A program made the position numbers and the translations under genes. Positions 44,601-59,600 of a DNA stretch of 64,000 nt are shown here, piece after piece; within the stretch, counting starts at the first letter, position 1, and each line of letters starts with the position of its first letter. The stretch comes from Bemisia tabaci (Eukaryota > Arthropoda > Insecta > Hemiptera > Aleyrodidae). The notes under the pieces were generated by a model that saw only the letters and a program-made list of their open reading frames with translations, did no database searches and had not been told where the DNA came from. Location of the stretch: contig NC_092798.1 in NCBI RefSeq assembly GCF_918797505.1, positions 819,501 to 883,500 on the forward strand. Direction: 5' to 3'.

Positions 44601-47600
44601 CAAGGAAAAATATGCATAAATATTGTCAAAAATACCTGTTTTATCAAGGGAAATTTGGCAACGTCCGAAGGCTCATGCGGCGTTCTTCCTTAGCACGGCA
44701 GAGTAGACAAGGCACAAATTAGAGCATTCTGATACGTGTTTCTTACTCAAAATTTCTCGTCAAACGCGATTCGGGCAACAAGGACGGATGAAATCAACCC
44801 CTAGCTGAGATATTTAACGTTTTCCGATGCATGATTTCAAACTTCCCGCTCAAGAAAAAACAGAACTCTACGTTAGTCAAATCGCGCGCTAAATGTTGCC
44901 GTGATAATCTCTGCGGGCATGAAAATATGACAACCTTAATCTTTGCGCTTCGACTCAGTTGTTGCATGTTGTTTACACTCTGAACAACACAGAGTGGAGG
45001 AAGAACACTGCTCGATTCAGAAGCCTGCCGAAACCTTTGCAGTGCGTAATTTGACTCACGCAGGATACAGTTTCTCTCGCGACTGGACAATTCAAATTCC
45101 CCATGACCATTGTAAAATAACGAAAAAGCACATGGGAGAATTTCATGAGTCGCCCTGCGCCGTCCACAGCGCGCAGGGCGCACGACCCGCCTTCCATTAT
45201 TACACTTCATCTAGCGTTGAGACTTCACTAAAAACTTCACACGACCGGTGTATAATTTTAAAGGTCAAAAATTTAAAAAAAAAATAAATGAATAAAAAAA
45301 AAAAAAATCACACGATACACTAGTTTTGCCGCCAGGGAGCTCTCCCCGCAAGAAATCATTCACTACCCGCCCACCGGGAGAGCCGCGGCGTGCTGCCAGC
45401 GCGAAACGCGCTCCGACGCCTGCGAACCTAAATGGCTACTTCACGCATTGCGCACTGATTGAAGTATCCCCTTAGGTTTGTAGGCGTCAGTGCGCGTTTC
45501 GAATGGCAGCACGCCGCGCCCGCAGCGTGCTATAAACTTGCCCACAATTTTTAGGTCAGGGTGTTAAGATGTAGGCAAATTGACCTCAAATTCGAAATTA
45601 GCGACTCAAAAAATATCAGTCACAAAACTTTCGTGATCTTTCAGTCGTTATCCGACTTACTTCTTCCTATTCTTGCGTCTTGCACCATAGTGCACCGCGG
45701 ACGGCGGCGCTCATGAAATTCTCTCATGTGCTCAATCGGTAAAATACAAACGTTATTATCTTACTTAGGAGTTAATTTCAGTAATTTTCGTTACGCGAAT
45801 CGTGTTCAACGTGAAAGTTTTTTGCTAACACCGAGTCAATCGATCCTTTTCAATAAGCTCAAATGGCAGAACAATCGATATATATCAGAGCACGCTACAC
45901 CACTGGCGTTTTGTTAATTTTTAAAGCCGAGGAATGAAATGAATTTGCCTCTAGGCTAACTGTGGCACAATGCAGATTTTTTTTTTTGTATGTTTTATTT
46001 GGCACAGGCGGCGATAATGGTGGTACGATAGTGTTGGTTGGACAAGACGGCGTCCAGCGACCGCCGATCCACTTCCCGGCCGGGGGTCACCTCTTAGCGT
46101 TTCTGTCTTGCCTTGAAAACGGTCTCCTGCCCCACGGTCAGTTAGATCCACCCCTTTGGTCACAACGAGGGAAAGGTGAGCATTCATTTTACTTCTATCA
46201 CACTTAAAAAGTTTACAAATTTAAGTTTTCACTCAATTTTACCTTCCAATCTACGGATTTTACAGGGTTGCCACAGAATTTAGAAAATTAAATTACCTGA
46301 AATTTCTCTGATTTCCCTCTGACAAGATGTCTACTAAAACAGGCTGGCCAAAAATCAGTACTTTTATAGTACTTTTTCGGCACAATTCAAAGAAACTCCG
46401 TACGTCCTCGACAAAAAAAAAATCAGTACTTTTTCAGTGCCTCCAATCGACGAAATTCGACAATTTTCAAAAATTTGAATTTCTCGCTCAGTTGCGACAA
46501 AAATGACAAAAATTCCCCTCTTGCGGAATTTCCGCACTTCTTCAGTACTTCCGGACCGCCCTTAAAAAATTAGTACAATTCCGGACTTTCCGAAAATTCA
46601 GAACTTGTAGATACTCTGGTCTGACAAATTTTGGTAAAATTTCCTGACAATTGAGGATGTGTTACATGGTTAAAAATACATATTTTGAAATGGATTTCAG
46701 ACAAAATGTGTTGTCTCAAATGTCAAACCCACTCTAGAAAGCAAAGAAAGGTGACTTGACAATATTCCCTTGACACTTTCGTTATTTTTCCTGACTTTAT
46801 CAAAGTCCCTGACATTTCTCGATATTCCCTGACTGCGGCAACCCTGATTTTACATTGAAAAAGGACTGTGCGGTTGAATATTACTTTTATTCATAACAGC
46901 AATGGATTTATACATCTTCGGAGGAAATTATATTTCCAAATTTCTATGCTCTTGGAAGACTACGAAAAGTTAATTGAGTTAGAAATTATTGGTTTATATA
47001 GTTTTGAATTTGCAATTTTATTCAAATACCACGTACTGCGCGATGTTTTCTGAATACATTTAAAACTCCACATCCGTCTTTTTTTGACTCAATCTCGTTT
47101 AGCAAACAACCACGGCAGAAGCCGGAATGTTTACTTCGGAACCAAAAAAAATTTCAAGCTTCTGGGTATGAGAACGCATTCAATAATATTTTAACAGTCG
47201 GAACAATATTTTAACAGAAATCTAAGTGGCAATATGTTGTTGCCAAAAATTCCTGCCTGAAATTTACTTCTGCTGGGGACTTCGATAGAGGCACATTAGC
47301 ACACTTTTAATTTTTCTTCTTTTAAATTTTTTCAACTCCAGGAAAAGTTTTCCCAAAACTGAGGAGGAAAGGACGTATCTTGTCTCAAAAGACTGAAGTG
47401 CCCGAAGAGGAATCCTCCGACTATGTCTTTCAGATCATTAGCAAAACTAGACATGAGGATTTCTGTAAGTACGAAAAGTTCTACATTTAATTTTACTCAA
47501 TTTTTAAGAAGGCAACTAGCAAGACTCCTAATTCCTTTCTTATTCTGCAAATTTCCCGACTTGGCGCTGACAGTGAGATGCTCCGATCTTATAAATAAAA

Positions 47601-50600
47601 CCCTTAGTTTTGAAAGGGTGGAAAATTACAGATAATTTAAAAAAACACGAAGGATGCAAATCATTGGCAATTTTGTTGGATTTTTTAAAAATTATGATGC
47701 AAATAACAACCGAAAATGTCGATTTATAGTGTAAAAAGGGAGCATTTTAAAGCACGAAGTTATATTTTTGTGAGAGTGCAGAACTGCATAACAAGTGCCC
47801 GATGAGAGGAGGGCGGGGGATTCAAAATATTGAACTTAAGTGAGACGCTGCTTTCCTGAAGGTCTAATCCTGGCGGGTCGATTCTTGAATCGATATCGAA
47901 TGAACTCGATCGACAAATCTCCATCCAGCGGACTGATTATTGAAATTGATAGACAAACCGATAGACAAAAAAGACAAAAGGAGTATGGATCGATCCTATT
48001 GGTTAAAATGTGTGGTTCCTGTAGACTAAGGGAGAAAATGATGGACTGACTACCGGGTTTCTCGTGGGTTGCTTTTAGATAGTCTAATACCTACCTCGTT
48101 TGTCCATTGCAACCACCCACTTCCACCAATAGGATCCCTCCATGCCCATTTTGCCTTCTTTGTCTAAAGCTTTGCCTATTATTTCAATAATCAGGCCGCA
48201 GGCAATGCTTTTTATCGATCAAAGTCATTCGATAACCATTCAACTATCGACCCCTGGGGATTCAAAAGCTTTCGCGACTGAAAAACCAATCGGGTCGCGA
48301 TAAAAATGCTTCAAAAGGGAAACTGCTAGGCTTTAACGAAGAATACTGTGAACTGTGTGTTTTACACGGAGAAAATAGTGAAGCGCGCGGTTTTATGTGG
48401 ACAGCCGCGTGAAAACAGCCATAGGGTGATTCGTCAAGCTAAAGTGACGTGGTCGAACTGGCATGCGATTCATCGCATCGATAAGGTCAAAAATCTCGGC
48501 AGATTTTGAACGTATAGCAAAAAAAAAAAAAGGACGTTAGCCCCTGCACATGAGCCTAAAAAATCCTTCTAAACCCAAAAATCGGCAAAATTCAGAGAAA
48601 TGAAAGCAGAATAGTGTTTGGAAAAAAAACCTCGCATTCGATACAGAAATCAATTGCTGAATCGAATGCGAGGTTTTTTTCCAAACACTATTCTACTTTC
48701 ATTTCTCTGAATTTTGCCGATTTTTTGGTTTAAAATGATCCTTTAAGCTCATGTGCAGGGACTAGCGTCCTGTTTTTTGCTAAAAATTCAAAATCTGCCT
48801 GGATTTTTGACCTGATCAATGCGATATATCGCATGCCAGTTCGACCACGTCACTTGAACTTGACAAATCACATTAAAATACGCGAAGGCTGCCTTAAAAA
48901 ATGTAAAAGTAGGCAAAAAACTTTCTGGACCCCTGGTCTACTCTATTACAATAAGGGCTATTAATTATTTTTCCATGTTTTCCGACAGTATCCGCTAGTA
49001 AAGAATTCATCGATGCAAAGCATTGGTTCAGCAGCAGCAACAAGCATGTTTCGCCTCGAGCCAGAGCCCACTTAATTTCATCATCGACAAACAGTTCCTC
49101 GAGTTCATGTAAATCACTGAGCATCGAACCGGGCGGAAACGGGATGGAACCGGTTTCTCCGCCTCCGTCCCTCAGCTCGGACCTCAACAACGAAGATTGT
49201 AAATTAGAAATTGAAAACACAAAATCTAGTCCAGGGTAATGTTTCTCGTCCAATTTATATTTCAAAACTTTTTTCCTGAAATGGATCGCATTTAACAAGA
49301 AGGAACCAGAGCGATCACAGTGTTGTAAAAATGTTGCTTCCTCATAATTATCTAAAAAATCTCCGAGAGTATCGAATAGTTTAGGCTTCCTACCAAAAAA
49401 TGGTTAATTTTCGAGGAGAATAATTGTGTAAACATTAATACTGTACATAAATCGAGTATTTTTAAAAGATAATGAGAAGTTGCACACTTTTGAAAACACT
49501 GTAAATGCGCCGGTTCCTTTTTGCTAAGTGCGGTCCAATTTTGCACAGCTTGTTGGAAATATACTACTGAGCACAGAGGGAGAATATAGAATTTTTGTTT
49601 ACATAAGCCTTCTGTGCAGAATTCAAAATGAATGTATTCCCTCTACGCTCCAAAAAGAGTGAAAGTTCATAATATATGTTTATTTGTTTACTTTTTCTGA
49701 AGTCACAGAACGAATTTTAATTTTGGTCATAAATTATTGACTGACTGAAAGCTGAAATTTTGATCTTATGGGGCATTACAAGATATGATGATATCTTGTC
49801 AATGAATGATTATTAAAAATATCACTATAAAATTAGGCTGATCCCTGGTAAAAATTGGCAGTTGAATCTGTGTTCCAAAATACAATAGACCTACAGCCGA
49901 CTGTAAGATTTCCAATAGCTTCTGTAGCCAGCGACACAATTTCTTATAGCCTTTTACAGCCGATGGCTACCAAGCAACAGCCTGGCGATAAAGTGCATGC
50001 CAAACGTTACTAATTACGGATGCTAGGACTTAGTGAGTATTTGGACTATCGCTCTCTTTGTGGGTCGTAGTATCTTGATTTATTTTGCGAGGAAAGCTCC
50101 GTACTTTTGAAGGATGCCTGCCATTCCTTATAAATTGGAGCGCCTTTAATTTCCTATGATACTGTGCAATACCTCTGGTGTGAAATAGTTGCTTCAAGCG
50201 CCGTGGTACGCTGCAGCGCGGCGCGGAACGCGCATTGGCGCCTACAAACCTAACAGGGATACTTCACGCATTGCGCGATGCGTGAAGTATCCCTGTTGGG
50301 TTTGTAGGCGCCAGTGCGCCGCTCCACTTTGTGTTAGGCTCTAATATTTAATCTCGTGGAGTCAGCGTTTTTCAACTCATGACTTTGAAATGTTTGCACA
50401 CTCTGTATGGATTAATCTCATTTTCATTTATGAAAAAAAATAAGTAGTAAAGGAAAATATAATGTGCGTTTTGTAAATATTAAGGTGATTCCGTACAAAC
50501 TTAAGGATTTACAAAGCACAAGAATTTCTACACAATTTCTTACAGCCGATGGCAAAAAAGCAACACCCAGGCATTAAAGTGTAAAGCCCGGCGATAGGAA

Positions 50601-53600
50601 CTATAGCCCGGTTGTATAATTTTTTATCGCTTCGTGTAGCCCGGCCGTATGATTTTTTCTACTTTCTACAGCCAGCTATATGATTTTTTATCGCCTTCTT
50701 CAGTCGGCTATAAGAACTCCTATGGTATTTCGAAACACAGCTCCTATCGCCAATTTTTACCAGGGTTATTAAGCAGTTGGTCCTGGCCAGCCAAAGGAAT
50801 ATCTGGCAAAAATTGCATATCTGGCTTCTAGTAGCTCCAAAATTTAATTTTTGAAACATTGAAATTAAAAACAGCCTTTAAGAGGAAAAATGAAAACGTC
50901 TCGTTTTGCTCATTTTTTTATCATCAAATTTGCACGTCATATCAGAGCAACTGCAATACGCAACATCATTAAAAGAGGATCCGAGACTGGTATTTCAAAG
51001 GTTGAAATCTTTAAAGCACAAGATGCGTCCTTCGAAAATCTCAAATTCCAAAAAGCGCACATTCGTCAGTACGAAATGCTATTGAAAGGCGAGAAAATCA
51101 TAGATAATGAGTCCTTATTTACATGAATCAATGCCGACTTGACAAAATTTCACATTATTTGAAAAACAAGGCTACAAAAAGCGAAGCTTCTGAGTTGGAA
51201 ATGCATTCTTTTCTTTTTCTTTACAGTGAAACGATTCAGTTAGTGTGTGAAACGATGAAACGACAAATTATCTCTAGAGCGTTTTACGGCTGGCTGGCGT
51301 ACTGTCGACACCTGTGCACTGTCAGAACTCATCTGTCTGGACTTGTAAACGCAGCAATAATTTCTGGAGAGGGAGCTGAGAATGGCCTAACGACTGAAAA
51401 GTGGGCGGAGCTCATGAAAGATGACGGCAAAGATAGCCAAACAGAAGTCTTCCGATTAGCGTATTACGGTGGGGTAGCACATGATATTAGGAAAGAGGTA
51501 AATCAGCAAATTGGTTTTTTTTTCCCCAACAAGCTTCAAGTCTTTGATTATTCCTTCCATTTCACAGCACAAAAAATATTTAGTTTTCGTTGAGAGGAGT
51601 TGACACATTTTGGCGAAATTCCCGGACAATTGAAGATGTGACGGATGGTTAAGAGAGCACAATTAAAAATAGTTTTCAGGCAAAATTTCTTGTCCAAAAC
51701 CTCAAATCCATTCTAGAAAGCAAATGAAGGTGATTTAACAAATTTCCCCTGACATTTCCCGGTTTTCCGTGACTGTGGCAACCCTTTACATTGGTCAATT
51801 TAAAATTTTCAGGTGTGGCCTTATTTGTTGGGTCATTATACATTTGGAAGCTCAGCAGAGGAGCGCGAGCAGCTAGATGAGACAACGAAACATAGCTACG
51901 AAACAACCATGTCCGAATGGCTGGCAGTCGGAGCGATTATCAGACAACGAGACAAAGAGATCGTGGCAGCAAGTTTAGCTAAACTTTCTAGTGAAAGTAC
52001 CTCAGGTGAACAGCCTCCGCCCACCCCCGCTTTGGCGCAAGAGCTCAGTAATGATGTAAGTTGCTCACACTCAACTTCCCCCCATATTCGACAAATTTCA
52101 CAAGTAAATTATCAGAAAATCCAAAAACTTTCTAGGATCTATACTATAAGCTCCGAGACCTCCTAAATTTGAATATCTGGTAACGCTTAGTTCCAGCGTT
52201 CTACCTGATCGATTTTCATGATTTTTATGGCTATCAACAGGCAATTGTCTTTAGATGAGCTCGTTTTATTCAGATTTTGAAAATATGACCCAGGTTTTTA
52301 TATATTACATGGTAAAGTTGTGAATTCTCCCATTTAAACAATGTAATTTTTGTGCCGGATTTACCTAATGGGTCGCCTGTATTTTGCCGCCCCCTTCTCA
52401 TTCGTTTTGAAACATCAATAAAAACCATCAAGTGAACCTGCCGGAGGGGGAGGAGCGTATAAGACGCGTTTACTCGTGTTGGACACATTTTTTGCGAAAG
52501 CCCTGTCAAAACTACTTGCAAAAGTTCACGGAACTTTGTGTGAAAGTTAAGTTCCGTAACCGTATCTCTGTGTGGACAAGGCCTTCCATTTACAATAAAT
52601 GAACGAACAAATTATGAAAGAACAAACATAAATGTTTAATAATTTAATAATATTAACTTCCGGCGCCGCGCCACGTTGGCCGCACTGTGCTTGGCGCAAT
52701 GCGTGAAGTATTCATGCAGTCTTGTAGGCGCCATGCATTTCACGCTGACCGCTGCTGAACGCACTGTGTTTGACGCAATTCGTGAAGTATTTATGCAGTC
52801 TTGTAGGCGCTTATATATGTTACATGCCAACCGCGCCGCACTGAAGGCTTCCTCTTTTCATCTCAAGTCCTCGTCATCATTGCTCTCTGCGCCGCGCCGC
52901 TCCAGGCCAAATTGCGTGTTTGGTTTCTCGACTGATTGAAGGTACTTCCTCTTGTATCACCGAAAGACGACAAAAGATAAATTACTATACTCTCAGGAAA
53001 TGAGAGATTTTGCCGCCTTTTCTCGTTTGTAATTTTTTTTTGTGAATCCGATTTGTTTTAGACCTACATTTAAAAAAATTGCAAAAAAGTTGCCGCCCCC
53101 TAAATTTGCCGCCATGGGCTGCGGCCCATGTGGCCACCCCCTTAATCCGGCCCTGGGTGTATTTCATGACAATCATCAGTCATTTCATCATTTCATGACA
53201 CGGTTTAAGCGCTTTTCATTCTTTAGAGTCATGTTCGACTGATACAGAGAATTGCTTACGAATGTGATTTTTCAGGTGTTCGAGGACAACATTAGCCTTT
53301 CAGATGATGACCCTCCAATAGTAGACGACTACGAAGGCGAAAACGAGAATGAAAACGAAGGCGAAGGAGAAGATGAGCAAAAGAAAAAGAAAGTTGTCGC
53401 TACGAAATGTCCTCCCAACTCCCTTGAAAAACACTCTTCATCTGACAACACTGAAATTCTCCAGTCTTCCTCTACCCTGCCTACTTTGGAAAAAGGTTGG
53501 AAAATGTCTCAATCTTATATTCCTTAGAAACAAATAAAGATTTTTCAAAAACTTTTGAGGAAAAGAACGCTAGTGGCATTGGCTATTGAAAAAGAGATGA

Positions 53601-56600
53601 AAATACGTTAATTTCAAAGAAAGAAAACTGTAATAAAGAATTATGAGGGAGCCCCGATTTCGAAGCCGTTTTCTTTTTTATTTATTTTCCGTCTACATAT
53701 GCCACCGTGCATTTTTAAGAGTCTTCTTATCTTTGTTATCTTGGTAAATTTTTACCACAATGTAAAATTTGCATGCAAATTTTGTATTGCTTCATCTGAA
53801 AGTGCTTAAAGAGCTGATTTCACAGTATTTTTTATAATTTTTTTCTGATATGGGAAATGATATAAAAATAGATTTAAAAGTGAGAAAATGCACCGCCTAG
53901 TGACGTCATCTGGTGGTATTTCTCATTTAAACACACGTATTTTAGCAGATAAGATCATGTTCAATTAATGAACCAAGGGTATCCTAGTGTTCAGTTCACT
54001 CAGTGGTTTCCACTTAAACAGGAAATTCATCAAATTTCTGACACCTGCAAATTCTCCATTGCGAACATTTTTATTTTTGTTTTTTTACTAACATACTTCT
54101 GTTTGTTAATGTTTCCAGTTGTAGAAATAATGAACAACAAGATGGACAAGAGGCATTCAGCTCCTTGCGGTGGGAATATTGGACATTTATCTGTTCTCAC
54201 GGGCAACGGAGCAGTTCCGGTAAATAACAATTTTACCCTATCAATCCGCAGTCTACTGAATTGAAACTGATCATCTTTCCTCCCCATACATAAATTTCAG
54301 CGCCGGGTAGTGTTGAGGATTTTAAATTCAATTTAATGAAAAATCGATTTTTTTAACCAAAAGAGTCGATTAAATCGCATCGATTTTATTGGGCTCGATT
54401 AATCGAGTAAATATTTGCTGCCCGAATGTATTAAATCGACACGCAAGTCGATATTTTGGACAAACATTAAATTTGATCAAACTTCCCGGAGATTTTTATT
54501 CAAGTTGTCTTTCTTCTACTTTTTCATGAGTGCGAATTTTGAGCCTTCGTAAATTCCGATTTTTGTGGATCGATTTTTCGGAGATTCGACTGTTTTGGCA
54601 CGATTTAAGTCGATTAAATCGAATTTGCTAAAAAAATCGAATTGATTCGATTAATCGATTTTTTCGAATAAAATACCCAACACTAGCGCCACGCGAAACG
54701 GGATCATAAACCTGAATTCCGGGGAGACCGCGGATTTACACCGTGTGCCAGGCAAATCAGAATATTTACCTCGGTGCTGACTGTTTTCCTTGATTGACGC
54801 GACGCTTCAGTGGAAGCGAGCGCTCCTGTTGATGGGCAGCTCAGGGAAAGACGATTGGCATGGAGTGATGAGCTTGGCCTGAGGTGGAAACGCAGAAAAT
54901 AAACTACTGGATAAGAAAATAAAAACTATGCGCTATGATCCCTCTTTTACCTATATTACACTATGTTACATGACGGTACATAAAAATAAAACTCTCTGCA
55001 GAAAATTGAAGGAAAAGACCTCTTCGGTAAACGAAAACTAAACTTGCAGGAGCGGACGCACCCTAACGGAGCGCCGCTGAAGCATGGCGCGATTGGCGCG
55101 GTAGCGTCGGCGTCGCTGCGCGGATTGCGGTGCGCGTCGCGACGCACAGTGAATCGAGTCAATTGGAGAGCTCGGACGAACTCTGGAAACTTTAAACGCT
55201 TCTAACTCCGTTTATACAAAGGGATGTTTTCTTATGAAGCTTTGTGGAGGGAACATCCCAATATAATGCATAGAAATAGCAAAGTTGATAAGAAGTAATA
55301 CTCTAGAAAAAAAAAAAAAAAATGGGTTGCATACCCTGCAGGAGCTACGAGAGCCGGAATATCGCGATTTTCCATACTAGCGTAAGTTGGCCGTGTGATT
55401 CAGAATGTTGACCCAAGCAAAATCGAGTGATGAAACCAAAATATGGAAATTTTATATGATTATGCGACCGAAATGAAAAAATGGCATTTGAATTTTTGCA
55501 GTTATTTCATGATTTTTGTATTTGTTACGAACAGCGATCAGTTTCTCCGGATGAGGGCATGGGAGACGAGGCAGACATAGAGGACGAGGAAGAAGACAAA
55601 TCGAGTGATCCATCCAAACAAAATGGTCAATCTCAGGATCAAAATCTCATCACAGGTAATTGCTTTGCTCAACTAGAGAATAAATTCTATTTAAGCTTTA
55701 CTAGCCTCGAACAATAACATGGAATCATCACACTTGTGATAGGTATTTATGAAATATGCAAATGATCTCTTGGTGAGCAGGGTGTCTAGTTTTTCATCAT
55801 AATTAGAAATCCGGACAAAATCTCAATTTTTCCTGATTTTTTACTGCTTAGTCCTGATTGCTCAATTTTTCCAAATCCTGATTATTTGCGGAGAAAAATT
55901 AAAATTTCTGCAAAAGCGTATGCGAAAGCAGTTCGATCGGGCGGCCGACTTTTCTCAAATCCTGATTTTACGACCGATTTTTCCTCAAATCCTGATGAAA
56001 TCGGGATTAAATCCTGATTGACCTCAAATCCTGATAGAATCGGTAAAATCCTGATGCTAGACACCCTGTTGAAGCATTTATTAAAATAACTTGGTTCATT
56101 TCTATTTCTAGATAACTCTCAGACCATTACAAAGCCGATGTCTGTCGTTGTCACTTCCAATCAGTCGGTCGACAGCGGAAATCACTCCGAAACGTTGAAT
56201 GGAGGTAATTTCGAATCAAATTCATATTCTTTCAGCCTATTTGGACTTCAATTTGCAATTAAGAGCTATAATTTCTGGCTCATCCGAAAAAACTCTTACG
56301 TGCATAGGGAAACTACGTTGTTTTTAAACTGAGCTGGAATTCATAGTTCCCAATTGCAAAATGTGGTCCATTTCAAAATCACGAAAACCTCAATTCGGAC
56401 GAAGGAACGTAACTCCATACCAAGGTTGCAAAAGTGACCAAAAGAATTCAGTGTTTTACAAGAATGTATGTGTGAAATTTTTGTCCAAATTTTCCCTGAT
56501 TTTTCCGCGGGATAAGAAGAAAAATCAGTGGAATTTGCAGTTAAAAGTGCCGAAGATTCTCCGATGAAAAATGCAATTTGCTAAGGGAGATTTGGCAACG

Positions 56601-59600
56601 TTGAAATGTAGTTGCGCTCTTTCGTGAGGGAAACGACGAACTGGATAACATTTTGCGATAAGGAACCACTATTTCTGGCCCATTTTAGAAACAACATACA
56701 TGCCATTGGTTTTCCTACGCAGATACGTGATTTTATGGGAGTGCCAGAGATATTGGTTCCTTATTGCAAAATGTCATCCAATTGTTGCTTTTGATTTTAC
56801 ACTTCATTGAGTGAGGCTATCGTTTAGGATCTTGTTAACTTTTCAGGACGCTCGACTAAGTTTAACCGAGAAATTTCCCATGAAAACCCCGAGAAAAATC
56901 ATGTAATATTGTAGTCGACAATGACGACTAGTAATCTGGCACGAAGCAAACGCTAAGAGAAATTCTCCTGTCATAAACCGAGGTACAAAGTTTCGTCATT
57001 GACACTTAACCACAGAGGTAACTTGCCAGCTTTCAGAATACAAGCTTTCTCCCGAAAGAGCTTCAGATTTTTCACCTCCTGTATTCTACCGAAGATAAGC
57101 CCAGAGTACTTCGACTTTGAACTAAGAAGAGAAAGATTAGATACATCGATTGTAAAGTCGGATGATTTCGATGGCGCCAAGATAGCGTTATAGGCTACTC
57201 TTGGATTTTTAAATATTGTAGATTTGACTAAAAAATCAACTTTTACGAAAAAAAAAAAAAAAAAAAAAAAAAAAACAGGTGCCACCGAGTTTCACAATAA
57301 TCGATCGAACAGAGGCCGCAACAGCATTTGAGACCACAGCTAACATCTTGGATTTTTAAATTTTGAAAACTTGAGTTGAATTCAGGTGTCCGTCAAAAAA
57401 TAAAACCAAGTTTCACAAAAATCGATCGAACAGGAGCCGCATATCTATCGTGCGATGAGTAAGACTCTGCACAGAATCAAACGAGATCAAGGTGTCGATT
57501 TACAAACGTTAAAGCGCCTTCATTTTCGTCTGATACTGTGCAATACTTCTGTGGTGGAATAGTTGCTCAGAGCGCCTTCAAGAGTGTCGCTTCGACTTGA
57601 TGGCAGAGGATCACGATTGTCGCTGATATTACGCTCTAGCGCTTGCAAAATTAAACGACGGTGAGGTAAAAAAAAACATTAATACCTTGATTTGCAACGT
57701 TGCAAGTTATTCACTGCTTAGTTGTGCGTGTAAACGAACATAAACACTTTAGAATCTGCCGTAATTTTTCCGAGTGATGACAAAAAATATTATTTTACTG
57801 TTTCATTCAAATCTATTCGCATGTTTTCCTTCAAAAGGGAGAAAAAGAAATATGGGTTGGAAACTCCGAAAAAACAAAAACGGATCGGAAATTGTATCGC
57901 CATTGAAGTAAACAGACCCGAAGAATTGATAAACCGCCGAAACATAGGTACATACTGACTGGCGATCAGTATTCGCTTTTGCGTCTATGATGTAAACATA
58001 AAGAACTTTAATGATATTCCTCCGAATGATCAAATGAGCGGCTAGGAGAAAAAGGCGCATAAATGCAGTTTTTGCCACTTCAAGAAATACAAGTTTAAAT
58101 TTTCCAAATTACATGAAGCCTTATGGCGGAAAGGAAGTTTAAATTCACTTTTTGATGCTTTAAAGTTGAATTTCAGTTGTGAATTTTGCGCAGAATTTGC
58201 TTTCAAACTAATTTTAGTTGAGTTCATGAATATCTCAATTATTTTAAAAACTGCACTCAGATAAGTATGCACCTTGTCCTCCAAGACCCTCAAATGAGAA
58301 AATAAAAAAGAAAGGAATAGAAAAATAAATACATGAATAAACAAAGAAGCAGATTCGGCACAGAATAGTTGGAGAACACGCCACAAAGTTGCCAAATTTA
58401 GAAAATGAGCTTCCCTGATATTTTCCTAATTTTCCCGACATATTTGAGAAAAATTTCCTGACAGTTGAAGATATTCCAGATGGTTAAAAAGACATTATTT
58501 GAAATGGTTTTCCGGCAAAATTTGTTGTTTCACCCGTCGAACCCATTTTAAAAAACAAATAAATGTGAATTACCATTTTTCCCGAACATTTCCATCATTT
58601 TCCCTGCCTTGTAAAAATTCCCTCACATTTCCTGATTTTCTCGGTACCTTTTTCCTGACTGTAGAAGCCCTGGCGACGATATGGAGGTCTAAATTAGCTG
58701 AGACATGATTTGATGTAATCTCAATTTCAGGTTCCCTGTCTCAACCGATAGTGGAGGCGAGTGAGAATGAGGTTCAAGAAAACATGTTGGCTGTTTGCAC
58801 GGGTGACGAAGATGGGGAAGGAGGTGCTTCTGGACAAAGATCTGCTTGCATCTCTCCGGCCAGCTCACAGGGCGGAGTTTATTCAGTGAGTTTTGTAATG
58901 CATTTAGCGCTTCAAATCTCAGTTAATGTGTGTTCCAGTCCAGAATGGATTTTCATGACATTGACGTGCAATGATTATTATATTGATAATGCAAATAAAA
59001 AAAAAAAAAAAAAAAACAAAGAAAAAAAAACATTCCTACACGTGGACATACGTGCTTTACATTAAACCGCTTTGCGATCACGATTTATTAAAATAAATAA
59101 AAATGAAGAATTTGCAGGTGTCTAAAATTTGATGCATTTCGTCATCAAGTGGAAACTGCTGAGTGAACTGAACACGAGAATAGCCTTGGTTCATAAACTG
59201 AACTATCATTGGAGATGTGACAAAATGCAATTTTCTAAAATGCATATCCACAGTGAAAATACCAGACCGCGCATCTCCGTTTGCGACGTTGTTGACTTCC
59301 TGTCATACTCTATTTTTTCAATGGAAGAAAACTCCACATCAATTCTTGAAAACTTCTGTGTCTTTTCTTCTCTGTACGAAGAAAACTCTGAAAATTTCAA
59401 GAAATTGTATCTCCTTCAAAAAAATAAAATGGGAGCAGAGATTTTTACGAGATACGTAGTCTGATAGTCTCACCGTCGATATTTTGTTTAAATGAGAATT
59501 GCCGTCGGATGACATCACTCGGCGGTTTCTTTCTCACTTTTGGGTAAACCTAATGTTATACCTTTTCCCAAATGGAAAAGAGTAATTATAAAAAATACTG

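Noticed and set aside
50890..51126. 78-codon ORF just before the SGSM exon at 51227
   Set aside because: It reads fairly protein-like, but no homologous SGSM segment exists, it ends in a stop before the exon, and it has no clear acceptor in frame.
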